This document shows positions 32,994 to 43,733 of a stretch of DNA of 64,000 nt, in pieces. Position numbers and translations under genes: made by a program. The notes under the pieces were generated by a model, which searched no databases, was not told the DNA's origin, and worked only from the letters and a program-made list of their open reading frames with translations. Position 1 is the stretch's first letter. Each line of letters begins with the position of its first letter. The stretch lies in the NCBI RefSeq assembly GCF_001468265.1, contig NZ_LNRZ01000004.1, positions 186,001-250,000 of the forward strand, given 5' to 3'. This DNA is from Sphingopyxis sp. H050 (lineage in GTDB: Bacteria > Pseudomonadota > Alphaproteobacteria > Sphingomonadales > Sphingomonadaceae).

Positions 32994-33797
32994 ATGACCC
33001 TTCCGACCTTCGACACGATCAAGCTCGAAATCGCCGACCATGTCGCGACGATTACGCTCAACCGCCCCGACCGGCTCAATTCGATGCCGCCGGCGATGGC
33101 CGACGACATTCGCGAGGCGCTCGACCATCTGCCGGGCCTCGGCGCGCGGGCGTTGCTGATTACCGGCGAAGGCCGCGGCTTCTGTTCGGGTGCCGACCTT
33201 GCGGGCGACCGATCGGCGGGCGGCGCGGTCAGCGGCGGGGCACGCAGCCGTAACGCGCTGCGCGGCCATTATAATCCAATGCTGCTTTCCCTATCCAATC
33301 TCGACATCCCCGTTGTCGTCGCGGTCAACGGCCCTGCAGCAGGCGTTGGGTGCAGCTTTGCCTTGTCGGGCGATTTTACGATTGCGGGCAAGAGCGCCTA
33401 TTTCCTCCAGGCCTTCGTCAACATCGGCCTCGTCCCCGACGGCGGATCGTCGTGGCTGCTGCCGCGCCTGGTCGGCGTGCCGCGCGCGCTCCAGATGATG
33501 ATGCTGGGCGAGAAGATTTCGGCCGATCAGGCGGCCGATTGGGGCATGATCTACAAAAGCGTCGAGGACGCCGACCTTTTGGCCGAAGCCACGGCGCTGG
33601 CGACGCGCCTCGCCAACGGCCCAACGATCGCGCTCGGCACGATGCGCAAGGTCCTGCGCGACGGGCTGACCCAGGATTTCGCGACGACGCTCGATGCCGA
33701 AGCGAAGGGCCAGTTCATCGCGGGCGGCACCGCCGATGCGATGGAGGGCATCATGGCGTTCCAGCAGAAGCGCAAAACCGAGTTCAAGGGGAAGTAG
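32994..33797 (+). CDS. Enoyl-CoA hydratase/isomerase family protein
   Basis: A crotonase-fold enzyme of 267 residues acting on acyl-CoA thioesters. The N-terminal ATITLNRPDRLNSM, the oxyanion-hole segments GRGFCSGADLAGD and NGPAAGVGCSFALSGDF, and LVPDGGSSWLLPRLVG (with an acidic residue at the catalytic loop, as in hydratases of the PaaG type) are present. The stop is followed by an inverted repeat pair. Regulation by the palindrome at 32947 is likely. The exact substrate (fatty acid, branched-chain or phenylacetate route) cannot be read. Confidence 0.87.
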   Translation: MTLPTFDTIKLEIADHVATITLNRPDRLNSMPPAMADDIREALDHLPGLGARALLITGEGRGFCSGADLAGDRSAGGAVSGGARSRNALRGHYNPMLLSLSNLDIPVVVAVNGPAAGVGCSFALSGDFTIAGKSAYFLQAFVNIGLVPDGGSSWLLPRLVGVPRALQMMMLGEKISADQAADWGMIYKSVEDADLLAEATALATRLANGPTIALGTMRKVLRDGLTQDFATTLDAEAKGQFIAGGTADAMEGIMAFQQKRKTEFKGK

Positions 33798-33802
33798 CAC
33801 CT

Positions 33803-33879
33803 CGTCGCCCCCGCGAAGGCGGGGGCCGCTGGAGGGTCAGCGCAACGCCGATAGCGGCCCCCGCCTTCGCGGGGGCGAC
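33803..33879. repeat. Inverted pair of GC-rich hairpin repeats
   Basis: The left arm (33804-33830) and right arm (33853-33879) are perfect reverse complements of 27 bp, separated by 22 bp. Each arm is a hairpin: GCCCCCGC-GAAG-GCGGGGGC. The layout (GTC, stem, GAA-type loop, stem, CGCT) equals that of 5607/5999 with different stem bases. It separates the enoyl-CoA hydratase from the convergent HD-domain gene and could serve as a terminator for both. Confidence 0.88.
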
Positions 33880-33886
33880 CAACTGG

Positions 33887-34489
33887 TTACTCCGCCGCTT
33901 CCGCGACCATGATCTTCTTGTAGATGCTCGTTTTCGGATACGAGCAGATCCGCATCACCATCGGTTCGAAGAATTCCAGCGGCTCGCTGTCGTATTCGGG
34001 GTCGAACGCCGGCGCGTCATATTTTTCGCAGAATTCGGCGCAGGCGGCGTAATAGGAACTATCCTTGAACTGGTCGCGCATGTCGCGGTCGAGGCCGAGA
34101 TAGTGAAAGAAATAATGGCCCTGAAAGATGCCATGATGCTGCACGATCCAGAGATTCTCCTCTGACAGGAAGGGCTTGAGGATCGCGGCGGCGACATCGG
34201 GATGGTTGAACGCACCCAGCGTGTCGCCGATATCGTGGAGCAGCGCCATCACGACATATTCCTCGTCACGGCCATCCCTGTGCGCGCGCGTCGCGGTCTG
34301 CAGGCAATGTTCGAGCCGGTCGACGGGAAAGCCGCCATAATCGCCGCCGAGCAATTTCAGATGATCGAGGATGCGCTTGCCATTTTGCGGCGCGAATTCT
34401 TTTTGTTCGCGCGCGATAATGTCCCAATCTTGCTGCGTCCCGTCGATCATCGAACGGAAGGTCGCATGGTCATGCGTCATATCGGTCAT
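33887..34489 (-). CDS. HD-domain protein (PhnZ/MIOX-like)
   Basis: A 200-residue HD-superfamily protein with the metal-ligand pattern H61, H85-D86 (ALLHDIGD), H118-H119 (VQHHGIFQ) and a later Asp near 160. The extra His pair and the QHHGIFQGHYF segment resemble the diiron oxygenase branch of HD proteins (PhnZ, myo-inositol oxygenase) more than simple phosphohydrolases. The substrate is unknown; no phosphonate genes are nearby. It is monocistronic and convergent with the enoyl-CoA hydratase. Confidence 0.78.
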   Translation of the reverse strand: MTDMTHDHATFRSMIDGTQQDWDIIAREQKEFAPQNGKRILDHLKLLGGDYGGFPVDRLEHCLQTATRAHRDGRDEEYVVMALLHDIGDTLGAFNHPDVAAAILKPFLSEENLWIVQHHGIFQGHYFFHYLGLDRDMRDQFKDSSYYAACAEFCEKYDAPAFDPEYDSEPLEFFEPMVMRICSYPKTSIYKKIMVAEAAE

Positions 34490-34524
34490 GGCAGCCTCTC
34501 TCCTCTTACGAAGATCAGCCTACC

Positions 34525-35241
34525 CTATTCGTTGTTATTTGCAACGTTATAGGTTTTGACCTCGGCCTGCGTCAGGCAGCGGCGCGTCGATTTGTCCTCG
34601 GCGTTCGCCAAGGCCTTTTGCCGATACATCACCTCGGTCAACAACTTGCGCGACACGCCCATGCGGATCAGGAAGTCATTGTCCTCGCTCGCCAGCAACG
34701 CGGCGTCCTGTTCGATGTCGCCGATCAGTTCCTTGGTTGCTTCGGTCCCCATCGCGACGCTCATGTCGATCGACTGGCGGTCGCCCGTGCGTGTGAACAT
34801 ATGGACGATGAACAGCCCGCCGGGATCGATCACGCGCGGCTGGCCGCCCATGAAGATGAAATTGCAGGCGCTGAAACAGGCCCAGCCGGCCGGGATGCGT
34901 GTCGTCAGCCCGAAGTTCGACCGGATGATCCGCCCCGCCGCATTGCCCGCGCGCGCGTCGCCGCCGGGCGAGCGCAGCCACACTTCGGCAACGTCGGGAT
35001 TGGCCTCGAGCGCCTTCTTGAGCCGATCCGGCGCACCCGAATCGATCCGTCCCTCGGCGAGCAGCACTTTGGTATTGCCCTTCTTCACCGGTGTGAAGAT
35101 CATGGTGGTGTTCGCCGACCAGTCGGGATTGAGCGGACAGGTCGGATTCGCGGGGTCCGTCTGGACCTTCGCGGCACCGGTCAGGCAGGCGAGCGCCGCA
35201 CCCGCAACTGCGATACGGACGAGTTTACGCGGCAAGGACAT
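34525..35241 (-). CDS. Secreted ClpP/crotonase-fold protease-like protein
   Basis: A 238-residue protein. The signal peptide RKLVRIAVAGAALACLTG precedes a ClpP/SppA-like fold. The key pieces are EVWLRSPGGDARAGNAAGRIIR, GWACFSACNFIFMGGQPR (nucleophile Ser in SACN) and GGLFIVHMF (catalytic His); the family usually needs an Asp or Lys that I cannot assign. It is probably a periplasmic peptidase or a degenerate relative. Its start lies inside the end of the upstream secreted-protein gene (17-bp overlap), so the two are co-expressed. Confidence 0.75.
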   Translation of the reverse strand: MSLPRKLVRIAVAGAALACLTGAAKVQTDPANPTCPLNPDWSANTTMIFTPVKKGNTKVLLAEGRIDSGAPDRLKKALEANPDVAEVWLRSPGGDARAGNAAGRIIRSNFGLTTRIPAGWACFSACNFIFMGGQPRVIDPGGLFIVHMFTRTGDRQSIDMSVAMGTEATKELIGDIEQDAALLASEDNDFLIRMGVSRKLLTEVMYRQKALANAEDKSTRRCLTQAEVKTYNVANNNE

Positions 35242-35782
35242 AGCGCGACTGGCCCGGCCCACGGCACATCTTCTTGGAAACGCGCGTTTCCTCGCCCTCG
35301 ACGATGACGATGTCGGTAACATTCATGCAGCTCGAGCCGTCGGCGAGCTGGTTCTTCGACGCGACGGTCGATGACCCGCTGACATTCTCGCGCGTTTCGC
35401 TCGTCCAGTTGGCGGTCGATCCGATCTCGCCCTCGCGCGTGATCTCTTCGGTCGCGGCGGCCGCCTGCACCTGCTCGGCGGGATCGAGCTTGCAGGCGAT
35501 GGCGTTGGTTAGCGTCCCGCTGACCTCGGCGATCGGCACATAGCTGTAAACGCCTGCCCGGCTCGCCGCGCTGCCGATCGCCTCGTCCAGCACGCCGCCG
35601 ATGATCTTGCGGCCTGCGCCGCTTCCCTTTTTGCCCTTGGGGCAGCCGCCATTATCGTCTTCGCTGGGCTTGGGCGTCGGGGTCGTCACCTTGCGCAAAA
35701 TGCTGCCGAACTGCGCCTGCGCCGGCGAAACCGCCAGCATGCAGGCCGCGAGGACCGCCGGTGCACACAACATCCTCTGCAT
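35225..35782 (-). CDS. Unknown secreted protein upstream of the ClpP-like gene
   Basis: A 185-residue protein with a signal peptide (MQRMLCAPAVLAACMLAVSPAQAQ). A Pro/Thr/Lys linker, a Gly-rich hydrophobic stretch (KIIGGVLDEAIGSAASRAGV) and a C-terminal beta-rich part with two Cys (SSCMNVTDIVIVEGEETRVS, KKMCRGPGQ) follow. It may be a periplasmic or surface protein; no family recognised. It is the first gene of the pair and starts 153 bp from the divergent Rrf2 regulator gene. Confidence 0.68.
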   Translation of the reverse strand: MQRMLCAPAVLAACMLAVSPAQAQFGSILRKVTTPTPKPSEDDNGGCPKGKKGSGAGRKIIGGVLDEAIGSAASRAGVYSYVPIAEVSGTLTNAIACKLDPAEQVQAAAATEEITREGEIGSTANWTSETRENVSGSSTVASKNQLADGSSCMNVTDIVIVEGEETRVSKKMCRGPGQSRYVLAA

Positions 35783-35935
35783 ATCGAAATCCCACCCTTG
35801 TCGCTGCCGGAACGGCCAGCTGCGCGACCCCTCTAAGGTCCATTCATGCCACTCGCTGTGATTTTCATCAACAACGCTGCATAATCTCGGCCAGATAGGT
35901 TGAATTAGGACTGAATATGTAACACTAACCGGATC

Positions 35936-36382
35936 ATGCTGTCGCAAAAGACCCGCTACACGATCCGTGCCTTTCAGCATCTTGCCGATCATTGGGGCAA
36001 GGGGCAGGTCCAGCTCGCGGATATTGCCGATGCGCAGAATATTCCGCCCAAGTTCCTGACGGTCATCCTCTCGGAAATGGCGCGCGAAGGCCTGCTGATC
36101 TCGCAGCGCGGCCGCGATGGCGGATACCAGCTGGCGCTGCCGCCGATCGACATCAGCTATGGCGACCTCGTCCGCCTGACTCGCGGATCGCTGGCGCTGG
36201 TGCCTTGCGCCGCGCGCAACGCACATGAGCATTGCAAGAATTGCCTGCCCGAGGCCGAATGCCGGCTGCGCAGCCTGATGCTGAAGGTCCGCGACGAGAC
36301 CGCGTCGATCCTCGACCGCATCACCCTCGCCGACCCGATCGAGCTGGAACCCCTGTTCGAGAAGGACGAGGCGGCCGAATAG
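35936..36382 (+). CDS. Rrf2-family transcriptional regulator
   Basis: A 148-residue regulator. The winged helix-turn-helix lies at the N-terminus (MLSQKTRYTIRAFQHLA, QNIPPKFLTVILSEMAREGLL, RGRDGGYQLA). It is followed by a cysteine patch C91, C100, C103, C109, which could hold an iron-sulfur cluster as in RsrR/IscR/NsrR-type proteins. Signals such as iron, NO or redox are typical. No isc, suf or nitrite genes adjoin it, so the target is unknown. It is followed by a strong hairpin terminator. Confidence 0.85.
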   Translation: MLSQKTRYTIRAFQHLADHWGKGQVQLADIADAQNIPPKFLTVILSEMAREGLLISQRGRDGGYQLALPPIDISYGDLVRLTRGSLALVPCAARNAHEHCKNCLPEAECRLRSLMLKVRDETASILDRITLADPIELEPLFEKDEAAE

Positions 36383-36402
36383 CCGGTCGCCATCGGCGCA
36401 AC

Positions 36403-36435
36403 AAAAAAAGGCCCGCTTTCGCGGGCCTTTTTTTT
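36403..36435. terminator. Bidirectional rho-independent terminator
   Basis: AAAAAAA-GGCCCGC-TTTC-GCGGGCC-TTTTTTTT: a 7-bp GC stem with A- and T-tracts on opposite sides, so it can stop the Rrf2 transcript (plus) and the tRNA-Ala transcript (minus). Confidence 0.92.
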
Positions 36436-36440
36436 GCAAA

Positions 36441-36516
<76 letters not shown>

Positions 36517-36636
36517 GTGCCATTTTGCGGGTCGCCCTGGGTGGTGCGACCGGGACGCCGCCTTTACCAGCGCACGTCCGTTATGCAAGGGGCCAAATGC
36601 ATCGGGCGATGCTTTTTTGGGCCCCGACCAGAATAA

Positions 36637-36960
36637 TCAGACTTCGTCTTCGTTGTCGTCGCCGGTGTCGACGCCCAGATCGTCGTCGCCGCCGAGATCG
36701 ACGTCGTTATCGGGCGAATCGCTGTCCTCGTCGACATCGACGTCCAGATCCAGATCCTCGTCGACGCCTTCTTCCTTGACGACCTTGCCAGGCTTCTCGA
36801 CCTGCTCGAACGGCATCGGCTGCTTCGACTTCAGCACCGATTCCGGAATCCAGCTATAGCCGCAATTGATGCAGCTGACCGGATCATCCTTGGTCAAATC
36901 ATAGAATCGGGTCGCACATTTTGGGCAGCTACGCTTCGTGCCCCATTCAGCCTTGATCAT
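36637..36960 (-). CDS. TIGR02300 family protein (FYDLN acid protein)
   Basis: A 107-residue protein. A zinc-ribbon-like head, with C-P-K-C and C-I-N-C in the first 35 residues and RFYDLTKDDP between them, is followed by an extremely acidic Asp/Glu tail (DLDLDVDVDEDSDSPDND). This is the alphaproteobacterial TIGR02300 family of unknown function. I start at MIKAEWGTK. It is divergent from aroA, 124 bp away, a common neighbourhood in this class. Confidence 0.88.
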   Translation of the reverse strand: MIKAEWGTKRSCPKCATRFYDLTKDDPVSCINCGYSWIPESVLKSKQPMPFEQVEKPGKVVKEEGVDEDLDLDVDVDEDSDSPDNDVDLGGDDDLGVDTGDDNEDEV

Positions 36961-37018
36961 ATTGCCTCGTAACCTTCTGGAAACAGGATAGAAATATCGG
37001 AAAAGCGACGGCACCTGA

Positions 37019-39076
<2,058 letters not shown>

Positions 39077-39093
<17 letters not shown>

Positions 39094-40363
39094 TCTCGGG
39101 CAGCGTCCGGCGCTTGGGCGCCGGGCCGGCGTGATAGACGCAGGTCTCACCCACGCCCTTCAGCATCTCGGTATGTGGCGGGCCGAAGGCGGCGCGATCC
39201 TTCGCGCGGAGCCAGGTGCTCTCCGAAATGGCCATGCCGTTGACCGGCGCTGTGCTTTCGAGGCGCGCCGCCATGTTCACCGTCTCGCCCCAATAATCAT
39301 AGGCCATGCGCGTCGCCCCGATCACGCCGCCGACCACCGGGCCGCTGTGGATGCCGACACGAAGGCCGACGTCGGTGCCCGCGACTGCCCGTAACTCCGC
39401 GACGCCTGCGAGAACGTCGCGCGCGAAGGCGATCGCGGCGTCCGCGCTGTTGCCGCTTGTCACATTGCCGCCTGCAATGGCGAGATAGGCATCGCCGATG
39501 GTCTTGACCTTCTCGACCCCATGCTTCGCCGCGCAGGCGTCCGCATGGTTGAAGAAGGCGTTGAGCACCTCGACCAGATGCCCCGGCGACACCCGCTTGG
39601 TCAGCCCCGTGAAGCCGACCATGTCGATGAAGATGACGCTCGCGTCGGCATAGGCGTCGGCAACCACCCGCCCGTCGCGGATGCGCTCGACCGCCGCTTG
39701 GGGCAGCATATTGTAAACCAGCGCCTCATTCTTCGCACGCTCGGCCTCGAGGGCCTCGGCGAGCGCAAAGGCGCCGCGGCTTGACCGGTCGATCGCGACG
39801 TTGATCGCGACCATGATCACCGCCCCGCTCAAATAGCTGAGCAAGGCGTATGACAGTCCCGCGCTGTGGCTCTGCACCGGCATCACCGTCGCCAGGAAAA
39901 CAGTGAAGTCGAGGGCCAGCCAGAGCAGGAAAAGCCGCGGCCGGCCGGCGAGCGCAACCGCCGCGAAGGCGCTGACCGACAGGCGGTTGATGACGCCGAC
40001 GGCATGCATTTTTTCCTGCATGTCGATCAGCTCGTCGAACAGGATCAGGTTGATATGCCCGACGAGGAAGACGATGCCCAGCAACGCCGCGAAATCGATG
40101 GCAGGCTGCTCGACATAGCGCGGCCAGAAGGTCGAGCCGATGTAGGTGCCCGCGAGCAGCAGCGTACAGCCGAGCAGCAGCGCGAGCCGCGCCGTATCGT
40201 GCGGATGGACAAAGATCGGGTTCGCGATCGTGTAGGCCAGCGCGACGAGCATGAAGAGCACGCCATAGATGCGCACGAAGGGCAGCCGCAGCGTGCGCGC
40301 CGTTTCCTGGAAACGCGCCTCGACCGCCGGGTCGGCGAACCTGCCGTGCGACACCATCTGCAT
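39077..40363 (-). CDS. Membrane-bound class III adenylate/guanylate cyclase
   Basis: A 428-residue protein with a six-helix membrane domain (about residues 30-190) joined by a coiled helix (AEALEAERAKNEALVYNMLP) to a class III catalytic domain. Catalytic residues are visible: the metal Asp pair in ASVIFIDMVGFTGLTKR and IGDAYLAIAGG, substrate Lys in EKVKTIGDAY, and the Asn/Arg transition-state pair in YWGETVNMAARLES. Lys with the YDYWG segment favours ATP as substrate, giving cAMP. It reads against cmk and rpsA; its promoter region abuts that of rpsA. The signal sensed by the membrane part is unknown. Confidence 0.88.
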
Positions 40364-40432
40364 AGGAGACCCCTCTCGATTGGGCGAATCTACAAGCCCA
40401 GGTCTTACGATGGCGTTTACCGGCCTTTCGCC

Positions 40433-40461
40433 TTGCTTTTCGGGACATTCCGCCATATAGG
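40433..40461 (+). promoter_or_regulatory. Candidate rpsA promoter
   Basis: TTGCTT (40433-40438) and TATAGG (40456-40461) are 17 bp apart, about 230 bp before rpsA, leaving a long leader. The 329-bp gap 40364-40692 holds no gene that I can support, and several GC-rich inverted segments. Ribosomal protein S1 leaders are known to carry autoregulatory structures; I cannot fold this one reliably. Confidence 0.35.
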
Positions 40462-40692
40462 CCCGCTCGTCCGACGGGCTTTCAGCCGGTCGAGGCAGGA
40501 CAAGCCGCCGCTCAATATAAGAGCGTCGGGCGTGACGGGGCTTCCCTGCCGCGCCCTTTTTGCTTTGCCCCTGCCCCGACCCAAGCAGGCCCCGACGACG
40601 TTCTGCATCGCATCCGGCGGGCAGGACAGATCGGCCAAAAGACCAGCGGAACCAACCGCTTGGCCGGAACAAATGAAGTAAGGAAACCCAAT

Positions 40693-42411
40693 ATGGCCTC
40701 TACGGCTTTTCCGTCGCGCGACGATTTCGCCGCGATGCTCGACGAATCGCTAGGTGGTGCTGATGGCGGCTTTGAAGGCCGCGTCGTCAAGGGCACCGTG
40801 ACCGCGATCGAAAACGACCTGGCAGTGATCGACATCGGCCTGAAGAGCGAAGGCCGCGTGCCGCTTCGCGAATTCGCCATGCCGGGCCAGAAGGCCGACA
40901 TCAATGTCGGTGACGAAGTCGAAGTCTATGTCGACCGCGTCGAAAACGCCAATGGCGAAACCATGCTGTCGCGCGACCGTGCTCGCCGCGAAGCCGCCTG
41001 GGACCGCCTGGAAGAAGAATTCAACAAGGAAGCCCGCGTCGAAGGTGTCATCTTCGGCCGCGTCAAGGGCGGCTTCACCGTCGACCTCGGCGGCGCCGTG
41101 GCGTTCCTTCCGGGTTCGCAGGTCGACATCCGCCCCGTGCGCGACGTCGGCCCGCTCATGGACCTGCCGCAGCCCTTCCAGATCCTCAAGATGGATCGCC
41201 GCCGCGGCAACATCGTCGTGTCGCGCCGCGCCATCCTCGAGGAAACGCGCGCCGAACAGCGTTCGGGCCTGATCCAGAACCTGGAAGAAGGTCAGATCAT
41301 CGAAGGCGCGGTCAAGAACATCACCGATTATGGTGCGTTCGTCGACCTCGGCGGCATCGACGGCCTGCTCCATGTCACCGACATGAGCTACAAGCGCGTC
41401 AACCACCCGAGCGAAGTCATCAACATCGGTGACACCGTCCGCGTCCAGATCATCCGCATCAACCGCGACACGCAGCGCATCAGCCTGGGCATGAAGCAGC
41501 TCGAAAGCGATCCGTGGGAAGGCGTCGCCGCCAAGTACCCCGTGGGCGCGAAGCTGTCGGGCACGGTCACGAACATCACCGATTATGGTGCGTTCGTCGA
41601 ACTGGAAGCCGGCATCGAAGGCCTGGTCCACGTCAGCGAGATGTCGTGGGTCAAGAAGAACGTCCACCCCGGCAAGATCGTCTCGACCAGCCAGGAAGTC
41701 GACGTCATCGTCCTCGAAGTCGACAGCGACAAGCGCCGCATCTCGCTCGGCCTCAAGCAGGCCCAGTCGAACCCCTGGGGCGCTTTTGCCGAAGCTCACC
41801 CGGTCGGCTCGGTCGTCGAAGGCGAAGTCAAGAACGCGACCGAGTTCGGCCTGTTCATCGGCCTTCCCGGCGACGTCGACGGCATGGTTCACATGTCGGA
41901 CATCGCATGGGGCATCTCGGGCGAAGAAGCACTGCACCTCCACCGCAAGGGCGAGGCCGTGCAGGTCGTCGTTCTCGACGTCGACGTCGAGAAGGAACGC
42001 ATCAGCCTTGGCATCAAGCAGCTTGAAAAGGGTGCTCCGGCCGTCGGCGGCGGCGCCGCAGCTGTCGGCTCCGGTTCGCTGAAGAAGAACGACGTGGTCA
42101 CCGTGTCGGTCCTCGAAGTCCGCGACAACGGCCTCGAAGTCCAGGCGGGCGAAGATGGCGCCACCGGCTTCATCAAGCGCGCCGACCTTGGCCGCGACCG
42201 CGACGAACAGCGCGCCGAACGCTATCAGGTCGGCCAGAAGTTCGACGCGATGGTCATCGGTTTCGACCGTTCGAAGAAGCCCAGCTTCTCGGTCAAGGCG
42301 ATGCAGATCGCCGAAGAAAAGGAAGCCGTCGCGCAGTACGGTTCGTCGGATTCGGGTGCGTCGCTCGGCGACATCCTCGGCGAAGCGCTGAAGGCCGGCA
42401 AGAAGGACTGA
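40693..42411 (+). CDS. rpsA: 30S ribosomal protein S1
   Basis: A 572-residue protein with six S1 RNA-binding repeats. Characteristic repeat segments are GTVTAIENDLAVIDIGLKSE, VEGVIFGRVKGGFTVDLGG, then two very similar ones (ITDYGAFVDLGGIDGLLHVT and ITDYGAFVELEAGIEGLVHV) and two more distal ones. It brings mRNA to the ribosome. The start at MASTAFPSRDD has TAAGGAAA upstream. Strong codon bias (GGC, CGC, GTC, AAG) agrees with high expression. A hairpin terminator follows. Confidence 0.96.
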   Translation: MASTAFPSRDDFAAMLDESLGGADGGFEGRVVKGTVTAIENDLAVIDIGLKSEGRVPLREFAMPGQKADINVGDEVEVYVDRVENANGETMLSRDRARREAAWDRLEEEFNKEARVEGVIFGRVKGGFTVDLGGAVAFLPGSQVDIRPVRDVGPLMDLPQPFQILKMDRRRGNIVVSRRAILEETRAEQRSGLIQNLEEGQIIEGAVKNITDYGAFVDLGGIDGLLHVTDMSYKRVNHPSEVINIGDTVRVQIIRINRDTQRISLGMKQLESDPWEGVAAKYPVGAKLSGTVTNITDYGAFVELEAGIEGLVHVSEMSWVKKNVHPGKIVSTSQEVDVIVLEVDSDKRRISLGLKQAQSNPWGAFAEAHPVGSVVEGEVKNATEFGLFIGLPGDVDGMVHMSDIAWGISGEEALHLHRKGEAVQVVVLDVDVEKERISLGIKQLEKGAPAVGGGAAAVGSGSLKKNDVVTVSVLEVRDNGLEVQAGEDGATGFIKRADLGRDRDEQRAERYQVGQKFDAMVIGFDRSKKPSFSVKAMQIAEEKEAVAQYGSSDSGASLGDILGEALKAGKKD

Positions 42412-42445
42412 TAATTTCAGCCTTCCGCCGTCAGGCAAAAGAAAA

Positions 42446-42475
42446 GGCCCGCAGAGTGTCTCTCTGCGGGCCTTT
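42446..42475 (+). terminator. Rho-independent terminator of rpsA
   Basis: GGCCCGCAGAG (42446-42456) and CTCTGCGGGCC (42462-42472) form an 11-bp stem directly followed by TTTTT, 35 bp after the rpsA stop. Confidence 0.92.
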
Positions 42476-42618
42476 TTATTTCAGTGATATATTTTGACCG
42501 AACAGTGATTCATGATAATCTGCGGTACGCGTTGGGAGGGGTCCTCACGCAAATCGCAACCGGCAACGACCGGATGGAAGCATCCGTTGGATGCGCGTGA
42601 CTATAATAGGGGAAGCCC

Positions 42619-42897
42619 ATGATCCGGTCGGAACTGGTGCAGAAAATCGCAAGCGAAAACAGTGATTTGCGCCTCGAAGAGGTGGAACGAATTGTCGACG
42701 CCTTCTTCGATTCGATCGTGGACCAGCTCGCCTCCGGCGGGCGTGTCGAATTGCGCGGATTCGGAGCCTTCTCCACCCGCAGCCGCGAGTCGCGCACCGG
42801 CCGCAATCCGCGCACCGGCGACCCGGTCGCGGTGAACGCCAAGAACGTTCCCTATTTCAAGCCGGGTAAGGAAATGCGCGAGCGACTGAACGGTTGA
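42619..42897 (+). CDS. ihfB: Integration host factor subunit beta
   Basis: A 92-residue DNA-bending protein of the HU/IHF family. It starts [19 protein letters not shown]; the DNA-arm segment [12 protein letters not shown] with the intercalating Pro and the ending [14 protein letters not shown] identify the beta subunit. It works as a heterodimer with IhfA and is required by many integrases of the type found at 27001. The rpsA-ihfB order is conserved in proteobacteria. Confidence 0.95.
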   Translation: MIRSELVQKIASENSDLRLEEVERIVDAFFDSIVDQLASGGRVELRGFGAFSTRSRESRTGRNPRTGDPVAVNAKNVPYFKPGKEMRERLNG

Positions 42898-42918
42898 TCC
42901 GCACTGCCCCTTGTCCCT

Positions 42919-42941
42919 GAAGCGGGGAACGACCCCGCTTC
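42919..42941. terminator. Hairpin between ihfB and the ABC permease gene
   Basis: GAAGCGGGG-AACGA-CCCCGCTTC is a perfect 9-bp stem between two convergent genes. No strong T-run on either side, so efficiency is uncertain. Confidence 0.5.
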
Positions 42942-42965
42942 GCCATAACCTGGATCAAGAACCCG

Positions 42966-43733
42966 TCAGTTTTTGAGCCGGTAGCCCGTGCGGAACATCC
43001 AGAAGATCACCGCCAGGCACAGCGCCAGAAACAGCGCCACCGCGCCCATGCTGACGCCGATGCCGACATCGCCCTGTCCGAAGAAGGTCCAGCGAAAGCC
43101 GCTGATCAGATAGACGACGGGGTTGAACAGCGTCAGCGTGCGCCACGCCGCAGGCAGCATGTCGAGCGAATAAAAGGCGCCGCCGAGGAAGGTCAGCGGA
43201 TAGACGACGAGCAGCGGGATAACCTGCAACTGCTCGAAGCTTTGCGCCCAGATGCCGATAATGAAGCCGAACAGGCAGAAGGTTACCGCCATCAGAATCA
43301 TGAAGGCGACCATCAGCAAGGGATGCGCGACCTGCACATCGACGAACAGGTGCGCGGTCGCAAAGATGATGGCGCCGATGATCACCGACTTCGTCGCGGC
43401 GGCGCCTACATAGGCGATGAGCAATTCCAGCGGCGACATCGGCGACGACAGCATCTCGTAGATCGTCCCCGTCCATTTCGGCATGTAGATGCCGAAGCTC
43501 GCGTTGCTGATGCTTTCGGTGAACATCGTCAGCATCATCAGCCCCGGCACGATGAAGGCGCCATAGGGCACCGTGCTGACGTCGCTCATCCGGCTGCCGA
43601 TCGCTGATCCGAAGACGACGAAATAAAGCGTTGTCGTGATCACGGGCAGCATCAGGCTGGTCCAGAAGGTGCGCCCGAAGCGCGCCATTTCGAAGAGGTA
43701 GATCGAGCGGATACCGCGGACATTCTGGATCAT
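42966..43733 (-). CDS. ABC-2 type transporter permease
   Basis: An inner-membrane protein of 255 residues with about six helices, for example [35 protein letters not shown] and [20 protein letters not shown]. The ABC-2 signature region ([29 protein letters not shown]) is clear. It pairs with the ATPase encoded upstream, whose stop overlaps its ATG (ATGA). The pair probably exports a drug, lipid or polysaccharide; the substrate is unknown. Confidence 0.9.
   Translation of the reverse strand: MIQNVRGIRSIYLFEMARFGRTFWTSLMLPVITTTLYFVVFGSAIGSRMSDVSTVPYGAFIVPGLMMLTMFTESISNASFGIYMPKWTGTIYEMLSSPMSPLELLIAYVGAAATKSVIIGAIIFATAHLFVDVQVAHPLLMVAFMILMAVTFCLFGFIIGIWAQSFEQLQVIPLLVVYPLTFLGGAFYSLDMLPAAWRTLTLFNPVVYLISGFRWTFFGQGDVGIGVSMGAVALFLALCLAVIFWMFRTGYRLKN

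Noticed and set aside
40750-42438. Long open frame of 562 residues on the minus strand
   Set aside because: It is exactly antisense to rpsA and reflects its codon bias; the composition (Asp/Ala/Val-rich, no motif) is that of a shadow frame.
42619-42897. ihfB as a phage-borne HU-like gene
   Set aside because: It follows rpsA in the conserved chromosomal order and is far from the integrated element.
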